Below are positions 17,585 through 27,895 of a stretch of 64,000 nucleotides of DNA, one piece after another (the first letter of the stretch is position 1; the number at the start of each line of letters is the position of its first letter). Origin of the DNA: Cydia pomonella. Its lineage: Eukaryota; Arthropoda; Insecta; Lepidoptera; Tortricidae. The stretch spans positions 7,299,986-7,363,985 of the forward strand of contig NC_084730.1 of NCBI RefSeq assembly GCF_033807575.1, in the 5' to 3' direction. Both the position numbers and the translations under genes were made by a program. Under the pieces are notes generated by a model. That model saw only the letters and a program-made list of their open reading frames with translations, did no database searches and was not told the DNA's origin.

Positions 17585-17824
17585 TTTACGACTCCCGTTG
17601 ATGTGCTTTTTCCACCCAACGGGAACGAATGTACCCCCATGATGTTTTCCATCACTGAAAAGCGACTGGTAAATAACAATCCCACCAAAAACATTTTCAT
17701 GATTATTTTTTTTTATACCACGACGGTGATAAGCAAGCATACGGCCCGCCTGATGGTAAGCAGTCACCGTAGCCTATGGACGCCTGCAACTCCAGAGGTG
17801 TTACATGCGCGTTGCCGACCCTTT
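17585..17824 (-). mobile_element. SINE piece plus LINE 3' terminal fragment
   Basis: 17640-17690 (ATGATGTTTTCCATCACTG, AAAAGCGACTGGTAAATA) is the second SINE family. 17709-17824 is the reversed LINE 3' end (CCACGACGGTGATAAGCAAG, GCCCGCCTGATGGTAAGCAG, CGCGTTGCCGACCCT). Confidence 0.65.
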
Positions 17825-17864
17825 AAAAATCTGTACACTCCTTTTTTGAAGAACCATGTTGCCA

Positions 17865-18065
17865 AGACGAGACCATAACGCTCGCACTGTCAAAAAGTCA
17901 TCAGATCTCATGTAGAGCCAATCTTCTATCTCTACAAGCCGTAACTTCACAAACTCTACACCTTAGTCAAAATATATGGCTTGGCCGTTTCGTTATATGA
18001 ACTATTGTAGGAACTTATATCAAAAAAGTAAGGAATAGTAAATAAGTTTTTCACTTTACGCTCAT
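17865..18065. repeat. Interspersed repeat shared with 34545-34665
   Basis: GCTCGCACTGTCAAAAAGTC, CATGTAGAGCC and TGGCTTGGCCGTTTCG recur in reverse at 34545-34665, where the copy is split by the 34227-34515 element. Confidence 0.55.
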
Positions 18066-18194
18066 GTGAGGGCAGCGAAACTATAGACAGAGATACTTTT
18101 CCAAGTGTTCTTCATTTAGAGACATCTGTTTTTGTTTAGGTTTAAAAGAATGGGTGGATATTTTCGATGTGTAGTCTACGCTACTTTTGATGCT

Positions 18195-18293
18195 GTACGA
18201 GCCGGGGTTTGAACCCGCGACTTCCGGATTGAAAGTCTTACCGCTAAACTGTCAACGCAAAGGGCGAGCATAATAAGAGTGAGTTTAAAGTTG
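18195..18293 (-). mobile_element. tRNA-like SINE head plus left direct repeat
   Basis: GTACGAGCCGGGGTTTGAAC and CCGCGACTTCCGGATTG are a reversed SINE head. From CCGGATTGAAAGTCTTACCG (18222) on, the sequence recurs at 18694-18765. Confidence 0.6.
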
Positions 18294-18342
18294 AAGAGTA
18301 TTTGAAATAGAGGTGGATTGTCCAAGAAACCTTTGTAGCCGC

Positions 18343-18615
18343 ACGATCAAAACTTATAGAACGCCATTTGACTGATCCTGATCCTGATTTGTTTGATCCT
18401 TATTCTTTCACAGATACATGTGTTCAATTTGTTAAATATCAAAAAGTGGCGCCATCTAATAGATTGGCGAAATGTATCGTTACGAGCGATGACGCCACAA
18501 CCTTTAGCCGATGCCCGGTAAGATGGCGCCACTATTTGACATTTAACAAATTTAACACATATCAGTGAAAGAATAAGGATCAAAGTCAAATGGCGTTCTA
18601 AAAGCTATAATCATG
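18343..18615. mobile_element. Foldback MITE (CATGATTAAAAC family), copy 2
   Basis: Arms TAGAACGCCATTTGAC..ATCCTTATTCTTTCAC and GTGAAAGAATAAGGATCAAA..GTCAAATGGCGTTCTA; the inner GTGGCGCCATC / AGATGGCGCCAC also pairs. Outer flanks TTTGAAATAGAGGTGGATTG and CAATCCACCTTTATTTCAAA extend the inverted repeat to about 18300-18680. Related to 3574-3824. Confidence 0.8.
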
Positions 18616-18693
18616 TGTCGAAAGATGGCAGTAAATTTACTGTGGCTACAAAATTTTCTTCAACAATCCACCTTTATTTCAAATTCTCTTTGC

Positions 18694-18765
18694 TCCGGAT
18701 TGAAAGTCTTACCGCTATCAACACAAAGAGCGAACATTATATTAAGAGTGGAGTTTAAAGTTGAT
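18694..18765. repeat. Right direct repeat flanking the foldback element
   Basis: CCGGATTGAAAGTCTTACCG, CACAAAGAGCGAACAT and GTTTAAAGTTGA repeat 18222-18293 with small differences. Confidence 0.6.
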
Positions 18766-18965
18766 CAAATTAGTGTGTACATAGTTATTTAATGAAGCAA
18801 CGGTTAAAGAAGGTCAGCGCATCAATCTTGATTACGAAATTTGCATCAAAGAGACTGTAACAACGAGGCAAAATATCGTTATCGTAATCGAATATCGTTA
18901 GTGTTGTGTGTCGACAGAGTAACATCCCTAGTGCGCAAAATGTTCAAGTGAATAAACAACATCAA

Positions 18966-19061
18966 ATGCGGGTAGTTCGAAAAACTCACGCGGCTAGAAG
19001 ATCAACTTTAGCCAGTCTTCTTCGAGACCACGGGGACAACGCCGTCCTTGAAGCGCCGGAG
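18966..19061 (+). CDS. Candidate first coding exon of a large gene
   Basis: ATG at 18966 opens 32 codons, basic then acidic (MRVVRKTHAARRSTLASLLR, then DHGDNAVLEAPE), ending at a GAG|GTAAAT donor (19062) in phase 0. An in-frame TAA lies ~80 bp upstream; an AG acceptor is possible at 18916-18917. No domain recognised. It is phase-compatible with the PVDLSLK exon at 54329, which would need a ~35 kb intron. The sequence does not match any repeat in the window. Kozak context is only fair, and a chance ORF cannot be excluded. Confidence 0.3.
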
Positions 19062-19207
19062 GTAAATTTAAAACTTAATACGCGGTTAAGTTTCTATGAG
19101 TTAACAACAGGCATGTATAGATGTATCTGGACAAATCTGTCAATTTATGGCGGGAATTATGTATAGATATTTTTTGTCGCTGGTAACACGTCGCAACTTG
19201 AAATATG

Positions 19208-19490
19208 TTTGCCCGATGTTTCATTTGCCGAATTTTCATTTGACCGAAAACGTTTTTTCAAAAATCATTAAATTTTCCAAAATTTTGATAAAGGCATCCT
19301 GTAGCCATTGAGTTAGGTTAGATTTGTGACCCCTTTGTCGCGAATCGGGTAGATATCGCGATACCAACAACAAACAACACAAGACGGCAACTTCATTACC
19401 TACATTTTTATAAGTGGGTAGGAAAATATCTAAAACTTCAACGGTTTTTAGAAACAACGCGTTCGGTCAAATGAAAATGTCGGGGTTTTA
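19208..19490. mobile_element. Foldback MITE (CATTTGACCGAAAACG)
   Basis: Left TTTCATTTGCCGAATTTTCA and TTTGACCGAAAACG are inverted relative to right CGTTCGGTCAAATGAAAATG. Interior without coding content. Confidence 0.5.
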
Positions 19491-19499
19491 TTAATTGGC

Positions 19500-20260
19500 T
19501 TTAAAATTTCAGAGATGAGATAGGTAACCCTGCCGATCTGTCCGCAAGCACATCGAAGGTAGCATCAGGGTGAATTGCAGAAGAAATAAATGAATATTAA
19601 TCAAAACAAAAATATTACTTTGCTAATCCGCGAATAGATCACGTGCTAGTCAATCAGTGCTAACCCGTTATACTTACTTGCGTATTTTTACATGCAATTA
19701 GTGTTAACACCCTCCCTAAAGTAGGGGGCATAAGCTAGTGAGAAGTATATATCGTGCGTGAGTAACATCGATCAAACTAATAAATGTTTAACAGCTTGAG
19801 CCGCGCCCGCGCATTACTGGGTGAAGGTCGCGACATCTCTGAACGAGACGGTGAAAAAACGTGGCTCGCTGGTAATTAGTTTTTGTCTGTGGTTTCTCTA
19901 CTACTGTAAGTGCCGTATTTACCACGTCCAAGTATACAAACGTTATATCCCAGATATGTAAGTAAAAAAAAAAACAATGCAAAAAAAAAACATATTCATT
20001 CATTTTTCATTTTTTCAATGAAACGGATAAACTGATTTTGATAAAACTTGTCTAAGAATCACCGCTGGAAAACCTGCTTTTAAACGAAAAAAGCCGCATC
20101 TGAATTGGTTTACCCGTTTAAGAGCTAATGTGTCACATACAGAGTATACAGACATAGCGGTCAATCTTATATCCCTATTTTAAATTAACCTACTATAGTA
20201 CATTAAATACGTACATTATGCAACTTTGGGGGTGAGTCATATTCTTACCCCCGGAGCTAC
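19500..20260. other. Unassigned stretch
   Basis: No ORF, repeat copy or inverted termini recognised. Poly-A runs at 19970-19990. A GC patch at 19798-19830 has no coding support. Confidence 0.35.
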
Positions 20261-20264
20261 ACAC

Positions 20265-20690
20265 AATATTTTTCATCACACTTGCGAAGAAAAAACTAAA
20301 TTTTAAGCGAAATAATTCTTAAATAATTCGTTCGCCATATTGTCATTTTTGACAGGTTAGGCATCGAAGGCACAGACCTACCCCCCATTCAGCCACGATT
20401 GAAAATTCTGTAAAAATATTTCAAACGGCTATAAAATTAATCAAATTAAATATTTTTTAACATTACATTAACAATAAAAATATATTATAAACGTCAGCAT
20501 TTTAAAAGTAAAACTCCTCTTGGTTCGTGTGAATGTGAATTAGTGACACAATAAAAAAGAGTTAGCTTCTTTTTCACAATTCATAACTCCCGCAGGAAAA
20601 TGCATGCCTTTGTCCTTCAGTACACCTGCATGAAATAGGATATTTTCGAGCAAATGTGGTGAAAAAAAAAACATAAGTTGTGCGATCGCA
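20265..20690 (+). mobile_element. TTTTCATCACACTTG repeat, copy A
   Basis: TTTTTCATCACACTTGCGAA, TTGACAGGTTAGGCATCGAA, CATTCAGCCACGATT, AATTAATCAAATTAAATATT and CTTTGTCCTTCAGTACA recur at 33175-33540, and part of it reversed at 54995-55225. Non-autonomous element, class unknown. Confidence 0.65.
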
Positions 20691-20756
20691 ATTTTCACAC
20701 GCATCTGACAATTCTCTGGAATGTTCCTTTTGATCGTTGACAAGCCCTCTTGTGGG

Positions 20757-21210
20757 CAAGGCTTGGAAACCGGTTTATAAAATACCGGAAAATACCGGTT
20801 TAATAGCGTGTAGTGAGAATGGGTAAAGAACCTAGATATAAATCTGTAAAGAAACTGTAGAACGACTCATAATCATAATGCCATACGAATAAATAAATAC
20901 TGATTTATTTCGGTTTTCATCCGAACTTTTATTATAAGAACGGAAAGTTTTAAGAACTTTATTCTAACCTAAAAAAACCGGTTTATTCGACGAGCGACGA
21001 AACGGACGGCCGGCCTGTTGGTGGGCCGCGTTAACATAGACACCGACATAGGAGACTTCGGTTTTTATTGCTCTAAACCGGTTAGTTTGACAAAAACTGT
21101 TCTCATAAAAACCGGTTTAAAAATAACGGCTTTTCGAGCGAAACCGAAATTACAAGGTTTTGCGCCATACATGATAACGGTTCGAAAATTTAACCGGTTT
21201 CCGAGACTTG
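20757..21210. mobile_element. ACCGGTTT-rich hAT MITE with perfect 8-bp target duplication
   Basis: Ends CAAGGCTTGGAAACCGG and CCGGTTTCCGAGACTTG are inverted; CTTGTGGG flanks both sides (20749-20756, 21211-21218). The interior has at least six AACCGGTTT-type palindromes and a GACGAGCGACGAAACGG block shared with 8835-9584 and 31080-31387. No transposase. Confidence 0.88.
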
Positions 21211-21439
21211 CTTGTGGGTATCGTTATCTAGGATATTACGAAATTAGACTGCAAACGTTCTAACACGATATGATAGTATTAGTAATAGTAATTGGTGGTA
21301 CTATCGACGATACTTCGATCGAGGATGCTCTGAGTTATGGATATTTAACACGCAAGCTTATAATTTAGTTGTGTTATCCACAGAGTTGAAATATAGACAG
21401 AGGATCGCTAGGATAGGATCGCTTAGATTAACTACAGAA

Positions 21440-21640
21440 TAAACATCACGTTTCGGCATAAACATCATGTTTCGGCCGAAGATTCAGTTTCGGCTGCACC
21501 GAAATTTAAAAGATTGTATTTTTGGTAGTGTTCGACCGAAGTTTCGGCTCCGATTCCGCGAGGTTTCGGCATTAAAATCATATTTCGGCCGAAGATTCGC
21601 TTTCGGCGGAAATTAGCGCAGTATGGCGGTTTTGGTCGGA
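21440..21640. repeat. TTTCGGCCGAAG-rich repeat
   Basis: Repeated TTTCGGCCGAAGATTC, TTCGGCTCCGATTCC and TTTCGGCATAAA motifs at irregular spacing, likely the inside of a palindrome-rich hAT-type MITE. Confidence 0.5.
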
Positions 21641-22075
21641 CACTAAGAATAATTAATGATACAGAAAGTACACGCGACACTCCACAATTCGTATTAAATG
21701 AATACTCACCCCGCGGCACTACACTTACAGTCTATTGACATAGACACAGTCATGGGGCCTATCCAAGATGACAGCCGTTGATAGAAAACGCCAATAGAAG
21801 CTTAACTAATGTACCTATACTATATACATGTAACTTTTTATGGCAACTTCCGTCATCCCGAATTCCCGATGCATTTTTGTCATCTTGATGATTGTAATCT
21901 TGAATAGACTTCCAGTTCGGTTAGCAACGCGATGGAGGAAGAATCAAAATGCCTATGTATATTGTCATGTATGGGTGCTTTTAAAAAATTAGGCTTCCTG
22001 GGATTCAGTCATTTTGAGACTATTCCATTTTGAAATCTAGGAATTTTGATAAAAGCATAAAATGAAATTAAGATT

Positions 22076-22520
22076 AGAAATGCCACGAAAAGTGGTTTTG
22101 TCTGAATACCGAATATTCGGCGGCCGAATAGTCGGTAAAATATGTGTATATTTTGAGTCACATTTATTATTGGTCGCCTACAAAGGACAATGTTTGATTT
22201 CAGTTTTGTGGTTCTTTAGTAGTGTAACTAATGTATGAAGTTTGAATCTAGCAAATCTAAACTTTAATTAAAAAAAAAAATTGCAAACAAATGCTCCAAA
22301 AATTCTTCATTTATATCAACTTGCCAGGAATACATTTTAAATATTAAATACATATTGTGGTTTGCGGTACACTGTGTGAACTTTTCTTCATAAGTAGGTG
22401 TAATAGGTATTCAGTATCCGGCCGAACAGTACGCAATATTAGACCGAATACTGAATGTTAAGCATATTGGCCGAATAGGCCGAATACCGAATATAGTTGG
22501 CGAATATTCGTGGCATCTCT
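22076..22520. mobile_element. hAT-like element with AGARATGCCACGAA ends
   Basis: AGAAATGCCACGAA at the left is inverted to TTCGTGGCATCTCT at the right. Next to each end is CGAATATTCGG / CCGAATACCGAATAT sequence. Interior non-coding. The target duplication is not clear. Confidence 0.6.
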
Positions 22521-22803
22521 AATTATTTAAGATGCAATGACAATATGAAAACTGGTGTGTATCAGTTTCGTCTTAGCGAGTGTATCTTTGCCCTCTGCCT
22601 GAGTTTTAACTCTGTGTTACCTAACCCCTACAATGTTGCGCTTCGCTAATTTTCTACTATTACTATTTAATTTGTGCGCTTAATCGTTCCGTTAATAATT
22701 TTATTAATGCCACCGCGGTGACCCGGTGACGAACAACCTCGTAACTCTCGTATTGCCAATCATACAAAATATTCGTATTTTTAATTTGTACCTTGTTGTA
22801 CAG

Positions 22804-22921
22804 TCAAAAGATATAATTTGTGACCCATTTCGTAGTGACCAACAACATGAAGTCTCTAGCGACTTTCATGTTGTTTGTCACCGTGACAAGGTACGAAATG
22901 GGTCACAAATAAAATCTTTTG
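22804..22921. mobile_element. Palindromic MITE (GTGACCCATTTCG)
   Basis: CAAAAGATATAATTTGTGAC..CATTTCGTA and TACGAAATGGGTCACAAATA..TCTTTTG form ~30-bp arms; inner GTGACCAACAACATGAA pairs with TTCATGTTGTTTGTCAC. Confidence 0.8.
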
Positions 22922-22999
22922 GCAAAATAAATGCTACTTTATTTGGTCCGTGAAAGGTTCAAATTAGATTGCAACGAATATATATGTACAGTCGCGACC

Positions 23000-23578
23000 C
23001 TGACTTGAGCCATTTAAATTTAACATTACATTGGAGCTTATAGCGTTAGTATTAGAAACTGAATTAGCTTGAATTAAAGTCTATGACCGTACCTACAGTC
23101 ACGGGATTTCATGGTTTGTTACTTTTCGATTCTATGTAGTGTCCTTAGGACACCCAGAAGTTTAGGATTAGAGTTACTACGGGACTTGGCTCCAACGCGC
23201 ACCACCACTCCTGTCAACGCCCGGTGAGTGTCTACCCCCACCTGCGTTAGGTGTGACGTATGCGCCAGAGATAAGACATAGCAACACTACACTCATCACA
23301 AATATTATGTAGGTGCTTGTAGCATTTAGGGTGGAGTCACAATTGTATGAAAATGGTACGAGACAACCACAACAAAAACCTGTTCTACGCATTACTAATT
23401 TACTACATGTTAATATCTGCAATGCATGCCATGTAATCAAATATTCTGATAGACGAGGCAATTTTGTACTAAAATGGATCTATATGTACCTAATTTACGC
23501 ATTTAATTGTTACTTGCAGAATATAATCAATCAGTTGCGTACACTTCAGGATTCAACTATTCCATAGAGAAACTATAC
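23000..23578. other. Unassigned stretch
   Basis: No recognised gene or repeat; short frames on both strands lack domains. GC-rich patch with CTCCTGTCAACGCCCGG at 23200-23230. Confidence 0.35.
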
Positions 23579-23579
23579 A

Positions 23580-23740
23580 CCAATACAATACAATTCTTCT
23601 TTATTGCATAACCTCAGAACAAATGTACTTACATGGAAACACATATAATACATGAAGGTAAACAACAGGCGGCCTTATCGCTACAGAGCGATCTCTTCCA
23701 GACAACCACCAATCATCTGAATAAAAGGTTCAAAATTGAA
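23580..23740 (-). mobile_element. LINE 3' end with (CAATA)n tail, minus
   Basis: CAATACAATACAATTCTTCT is a reversed polyadenylation-like tail, followed by reversed 3'UTR sequence (AACAACAGGCGGCCTTATCG, AGAGCGATCTCTTCCAGAC). Confidence 0.6.
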
Positions 23741-23851
23741 AAAATAATAATAATTGAAAAGCGTTCAAATTCCGTTCCGTTTCATATAAATTGAGCCTTA
23801 CAATATAGGTAAAAAAACTTCAGTATGAGCTGTTCAACTGAGTTGTAGGTA

Positions 23852-24005
23852 GAGTCAAACCAAGTTGGCGGTGATTTTGATAGCCCAGAGAGTGCAAGTG
23901 TTATTCTAAACTATATATGTACTATATGAAATTTTGACGTTTACTTAATTAACACTTTCACAGTCTGGACTATCAAAATCGCTGCCAACTTAGCTTGGTC
24001 TAACT
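23852..24005. mobile_element. AGTCARACCAAG foldback MITE
   Basis: AGTCAAACCAAGTTGGCGGT..TTTTGATAGCCCAGA pairs with TCTGGACTATCAAAATCGCT..GCCAACTTAGCTTGGTCTAACT. Same family as 31555-31705. Confidence 0.8.
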
Positions 24006-24164
24006 CCACTAATTCAAGACCTTTTTTATAATATAACAAGTAACTTTTTTTGTAAATATATTTAATTTACACGAATATAGTATGTGTCCATCCACGATGA
24101 CGCGCAGATTTGTCAAATCTAACCTTTAATAACATGTCATTACGATTCAAGAGACTGTCTTCGC

Positions 24165-24690
24165 GAATGACACGATATACAAGGCGCCCGTGAGCATTGC
24201 GAGACATTTTAACTAAGCATTCCTGGTAATATTTGAAAACTAAAATCTCATATAAAATTTTCTGGATTAGGCCTAGTTTCAGAGATAATTAAATGTTTTT
24301 CGAAATCATTCTTTCGCCATATGTCGGTACAAAACACATTTTTGACTGCGGTATTGCCACTTTAAGGTCTAGTCTGGACATACCTATTGATTGACATCGA
24401 AAAATTAAAAAAAAAAAAATGTATTCGAGAGGCTACCCACAAATAAAAAAAAAACTTGTTATTTAATTTTAGGTTATGTGTTTATCAATAAAAATTACGT
24501 TTTATGTACAGGTGTGTTAAAAAAAAGGAAAAAAAAGAAAAATTGTTTTGTCGAATTTCACAAAAAGTCATATACCATTTTTTGCTTCTGTTGCCATCAG
24601 GAATACACCGTTAAAATCTCTCGCAATGCTCACGGGCACCTTGTATACTGGTCCTAATTGTGGGCGTAAATTAAATAAGCGGTTACGCTC
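24165..24690. mobile_element. Inverted-repeat element (GTGAGCATTGCGAGA)
   Basis: GATATACAAGGCGCCCGTGA and GCATTGCGAGACATTTTAAC at 24170-24215 recur inverted at 24605-24655 (CTCTCGCAATGCTCACGGGC, ACCTTGTATACTGG). Probably ends of one non-autonomous element. Confidence 0.45.
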
Positions 24691-24839
24691 CTATACGAGA
24701 GCGCTTATGTGTGGTGAACTCGATTGTCTTATATGCTCCGCCTAGTAGTTGACGTCTGTAGTTTTTGCCAATCCATATTGACAAAAACCACCGCCGTTGG
24801 CCGTAACCATTTACGGCACCCTAAAAAGATTGTAAACGT

Positions 24840-25425
24840 TCTATATCGATCTCGATCATTTAGGCTCGTCCTGCGAGGCCGCGGCGTGGGAACGTAGCAT
24901 TTCGCGCTTTCACTGCGTCTGCGCATTGGGCTAACACTGATGGTGCCCACTAGACGGTGCATGCCTCTGTGGCGAGACCCCGTATCTGTCGTTACGCAAT
25001 ATGGTCACGGAACTCTAAAACCTCGTAAATAGTGACCTACCATATAAAAAGCACTTAACGTATATCGATCTTGATCATTTCTCGTCCTGCGAGGCCACGG
25101 CGTGGGAACGTAGTATTTCGCGCTTTCACTGCGTGTGCGCATTGGGCTAACATTGATGGAGCCCACTAGACGGTGCATGCCTCTGTGGCGAAACCCCGTA
25201 TTTGTCGTTACGCAATTTCTTTCAATTACGCTTCAAATATATAAAACGTACTTAACGTATATCGATCTCGATCATTTAGGCTCGTCCTGCGAGGCCGCGG
25301 CGTGGGAACGTAGCATTTCGCGCTTTCACTGCGTGTGCGCATTGGGCTAACATTGATGGAGCCCACTAGATCGTGCTTACCCTCTGTGGAGCGACCCAAA
25401 TTTGGTGTCTGTCGTTGCGCAATTC
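24840..25425. repeat. ~200-bp tandem repeat, three units
   Basis: Units start at ATATCGATCTCGATCATTTA near 24842, 25060 and 25258, each with GGCTCGTCCTGCGAGGCCGC, GTGGGAACGTAGCATTTCGC and CTGCGCATTGGGCTAACA. Spacings about 218 and 198 bp. Small frames on both strands are repeat shadows. Confidence 0.8.
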
Positions 25426-25489
25426 CTAACGTCAATTTTTAAACGTTAAGATCACTATTTAATTCTTTATAGGATTGGCAGTTTAGTGG

Positions 25490-25728
25490 CGATGAGGCTG
25501 TAAATGTGTATTTTTTTAAATCTTGACCATGAGAATGAACTGTCGCCTGCGGTATTTCCGGACTGATACAACCTTCAAACCTTCAAGAAAAGAGCGTACT
25601 CCCATCTTAAAAGCTGGAAACGCACTTACAACCTCTCTGGTGTTGCGGGTGTTCATGGGCGGCGGTAATCGCTTACCATCAGGCGGTCCGTCTGCTCGTT
25701 TGCCTCCTCTATCATAAAAAAATGTGAA
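25490..25728 (+). mobile_element. CR1/Jockey-like LINE 3' end
   Basis: A short frame (KERTPILKAGNALTTSLVLR..GGGNRLPSGGPSARLPPLS) is followed by TAA and an A-rich tail (ATCATAAAAAAATG). TGGGCGGCGGTAATCGCTTA and CCATCAGGCGG..GTTTGCCTCC are typical of lepidopteran LINE ends. 5' truncated. Confidence 0.65.
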
Positions 25729-25739
25729 ACACTTTTTTG

Positions 25740-26160
25740 ACAAGCTATAAGGGACCAGATATGAGAAGACTGCTGATCACGTATCTTAATATTTATTTAT
25801 GAACGTAGTTATAATTTAACGTATTTAGTAACAATGAATTCTTAACATTGAAAACTATTACATAAAACAGATTTAAAAACAAGGATTAGAATTACTTAAG
25901 AAAATAATTGTTATATTTAGTTTGTAGTTTGATTTACTTTCGTTTTATTATTCGATTTTAAGTTCTTTATTTAATTTTTTTCTTAGATAAATGGATGTAA
26001 AAAATAAATACAAAAACACATACACAAACCACCTCCCCCACCCCACCCACACCCGTGTAAGGAAAAATAAAACATGTTTGATCAGCCCCCCTCCCCCCCT
26101 AAATCGTCTTACGTGATAAATGATAATGAATAGCGCTTAACGAAAAATCAACGCGCAGCT
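25740..26160. other. AT-rich stretch with C-rich tract
   Basis: No gene seen. A C-rich low-complexity patch (CCACCTCCCCCACCCCACCC) at 26028-26055 and CCCCCCTCCCCCCC at 26085-26100. Confidence 0.4.
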
Positions 26161-26166
26161 GCTGTA

Positions 26167-26412
26167 TAAAGACTGTATCGTTTATTATAAATACAACTTC
26201 ACGTAGCATTTTTTTTGTATTACATTTTTATTTATAAATTGCACATGTGTTTTATTAGTGATTTAATACGGAACACATTTCTTTCTGGGAGCTCGACGAA
26301 AAGCATATCCCGAGTAACAATAACGATTTTGGACAGATAATACAAAAAAAAAACAGGTTTACCCTGTATAAACCTGCTTTATTTGTATTTATAATAAACG
26401 ATACAGTCTTTA
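26167..26412. mobile_element. TIR MITE (TAAAGACTGTATCG)
   Basis: About 30-bp perfect inverted ends: TAAAGACTGTATCGTTTATT at the left, AATAAACGATACAGTCTTTA at the right. An internal hairpin AACAGGTTTA / TAAACCTG lies at 26352-26378. Tc1/mariner-like ends. Confidence 0.8.
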
Positions 26413-26654
26413 CTGAATGCTATTTCTATTGGAGGTGGTCAACGGCTCCAAATGATTTACGCATGATCTCGTTACAGCCGTTGGTCTAGTTTCGAACGGG
26501 AGGCTCTAGATTCGAATAATAGATTAGTTTCGTGTGAATTACACTCAAGAGCAATTGAAAACGGTCATTTACAAATTTTCATATATAGTGACCCGTTTTC
26601 ATTCCTCTTACAGCTTGAAATTGGAATTCATACATACGTCTTGTATGTCAATCT

Positions 26655-26841
26655 GCGCGCCGGTAGTGTGCGGATTAACATTGAGATCCATACGATATAC
26701 GAAAGTAGCGCTGTCTCGCTCACACACCGGAGAATCATTATCGGGTGACAATGCCATTCATGCCATTATGGTACCATCGAGCTGATCTGATGATGGAGAC
26801 AGGTGGCCATAGGAACTCTATGATGAAACAACGCAACCTAA
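26655..26841 (+). repeat. GACAGGTGGCCATAGGAAC repeat, left part
   Basis: TGGTACCATCGAGCTGATCT, GATGATGGAGACAGG and AAACAACGCAACCTAA; interrupted at 26842 by a TA-flanked element and resumed at 27896. Confidence 0.7.
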
Positions 26842-27203
26842 TAGGGTTGTTTCCATCTACAAATCTTAGGGCAGAATTATATCCCAATAAATTCTGTTGG
26901 ATTATAAGAACATGTTAAACTACTTTCAGGGGACCTGTAATGACCATGTTTTTGTAAATATTGAATTTAAAATATCTTTTGGCACACGTCACGTGACCAA
27001 ACTCGAAACGTCATTGAAGATTCTGATGACGTCACAACTCTCGGATTGACACTGTTGACAGTTAGGCGATAAACAACAAATGACAAATGTCAGTTGACAG
27101 TTCGTATCTTCTACGTGTGTATGTAGTTATGTGTCAAACCGTAAACTGTGACGTCACACAATTTTCAAAGAGCGTTTTGGGCGCGAAAGCATCTGTCAAA
27201 ATA

Positions 27204-27778
27204 CAGGGTGGACAAATAAGAATGATACACTTTGTTTTTAAATTTTAATTACATTAAGTGGAAATTTTATTAAATATTTTTTCATAAATATATTATTCAG
27301 GGTTGGCAATTGTATACGGAAGATAATTTCTGCCAAATGTATACCACTAGCAGCAAGCAATTTTATCTCAAATGTTTCTGTTGTTTAAAACACGTTGTTT
27401 GCTCGATTAATTTTGAAAAAAAGTGACAGTGATTTGCACCCAAATTCTCCAAATTTTGTAGCTCTTGACTTATTTCTGTGGGGCTATCTAAAATTACGTG
27501 TCTATGCTAACGAGCTGATGAAATTTAAACAGTTAAAACCGACTATTCGACACAAATGTACTAAGATAATGCCAAAAATGTGCGAATAGATGCTGAACAT
27601 TGGGATGATAAGGGCTTACATTTGCCTGCTGCTAGAGGTGGACATATGTCAGACATTATGTTTCGCATGAATTTGCCAACCCTGAAGCATATATTTTTAA
27701 AACTATACCTAATAATTTTTGAACTTAATACAGTTAAAATTTAAAAACAAAATGTATACTTCTTATTTGCCCACCCTG
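27204..27778. mobile_element. Deleted mariner element
   Basis: TA-flanked inverted ends CAGGGTGGACAAATAAGAAT and ATACTTCTTATTTGCCCACCCTG; similarity of the arms continues with interruptions through TTTGTTTTTAAATTTTAA to the CAGGGTTGGCAA / TTGCCAACCCTG pair. Interior keeps only the C-terminal end of a transposase. Confidence 0.85.
27395..27620 (+). pseudogene. Mariner transposase C-terminal remnant
   Basis: HPNSPNFVALDLFLWGYLKL followed by RVYANELMKFKQLKPTIRHK resembles the S-P-D-L-x-P-x-D-x-F-L-W-G catalytic block and following helix of mariner transposases. The first Asp of the block is Asn here and most of the protein is absent, so it is inactive. Confidence 0.75.
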
Positions 27779-27895
27779 TATATTTTGTTAATTTAACATA
27801 TTTAAAGGCGTTTTTAGTATAAAAGTTGAATTTTAGGGCAACTTTTAGTTAATAGAACGTAATACAAGCGTTTCAAAAAATTGGAAACAACCCTA

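Larger units (their letters stand above)
26844..27893. mobile_element. TA-flanked element with GGGTTGTTTCC ends, containing a nested mariner
   Basis: GGGTTGTTTCCA at the left is inverted to GGAAACAACCC at the right, TA on each side (26842-26843, 27894-27895), and the host repeat (AACCTAA / TTGTGTTTGG) continues across it. 1.05 kb, of which 27204-27778 is a separate mariner copy. Confidence 0.8.

Noticed and set aside
24845..25420. rRNA or snRNA gene cluster in the GC-rich 200-bp repeats
   Set aside because: No recognisable rRNA, U-snRNA or 5S motif; simply a CpG-rich tandem repeat.
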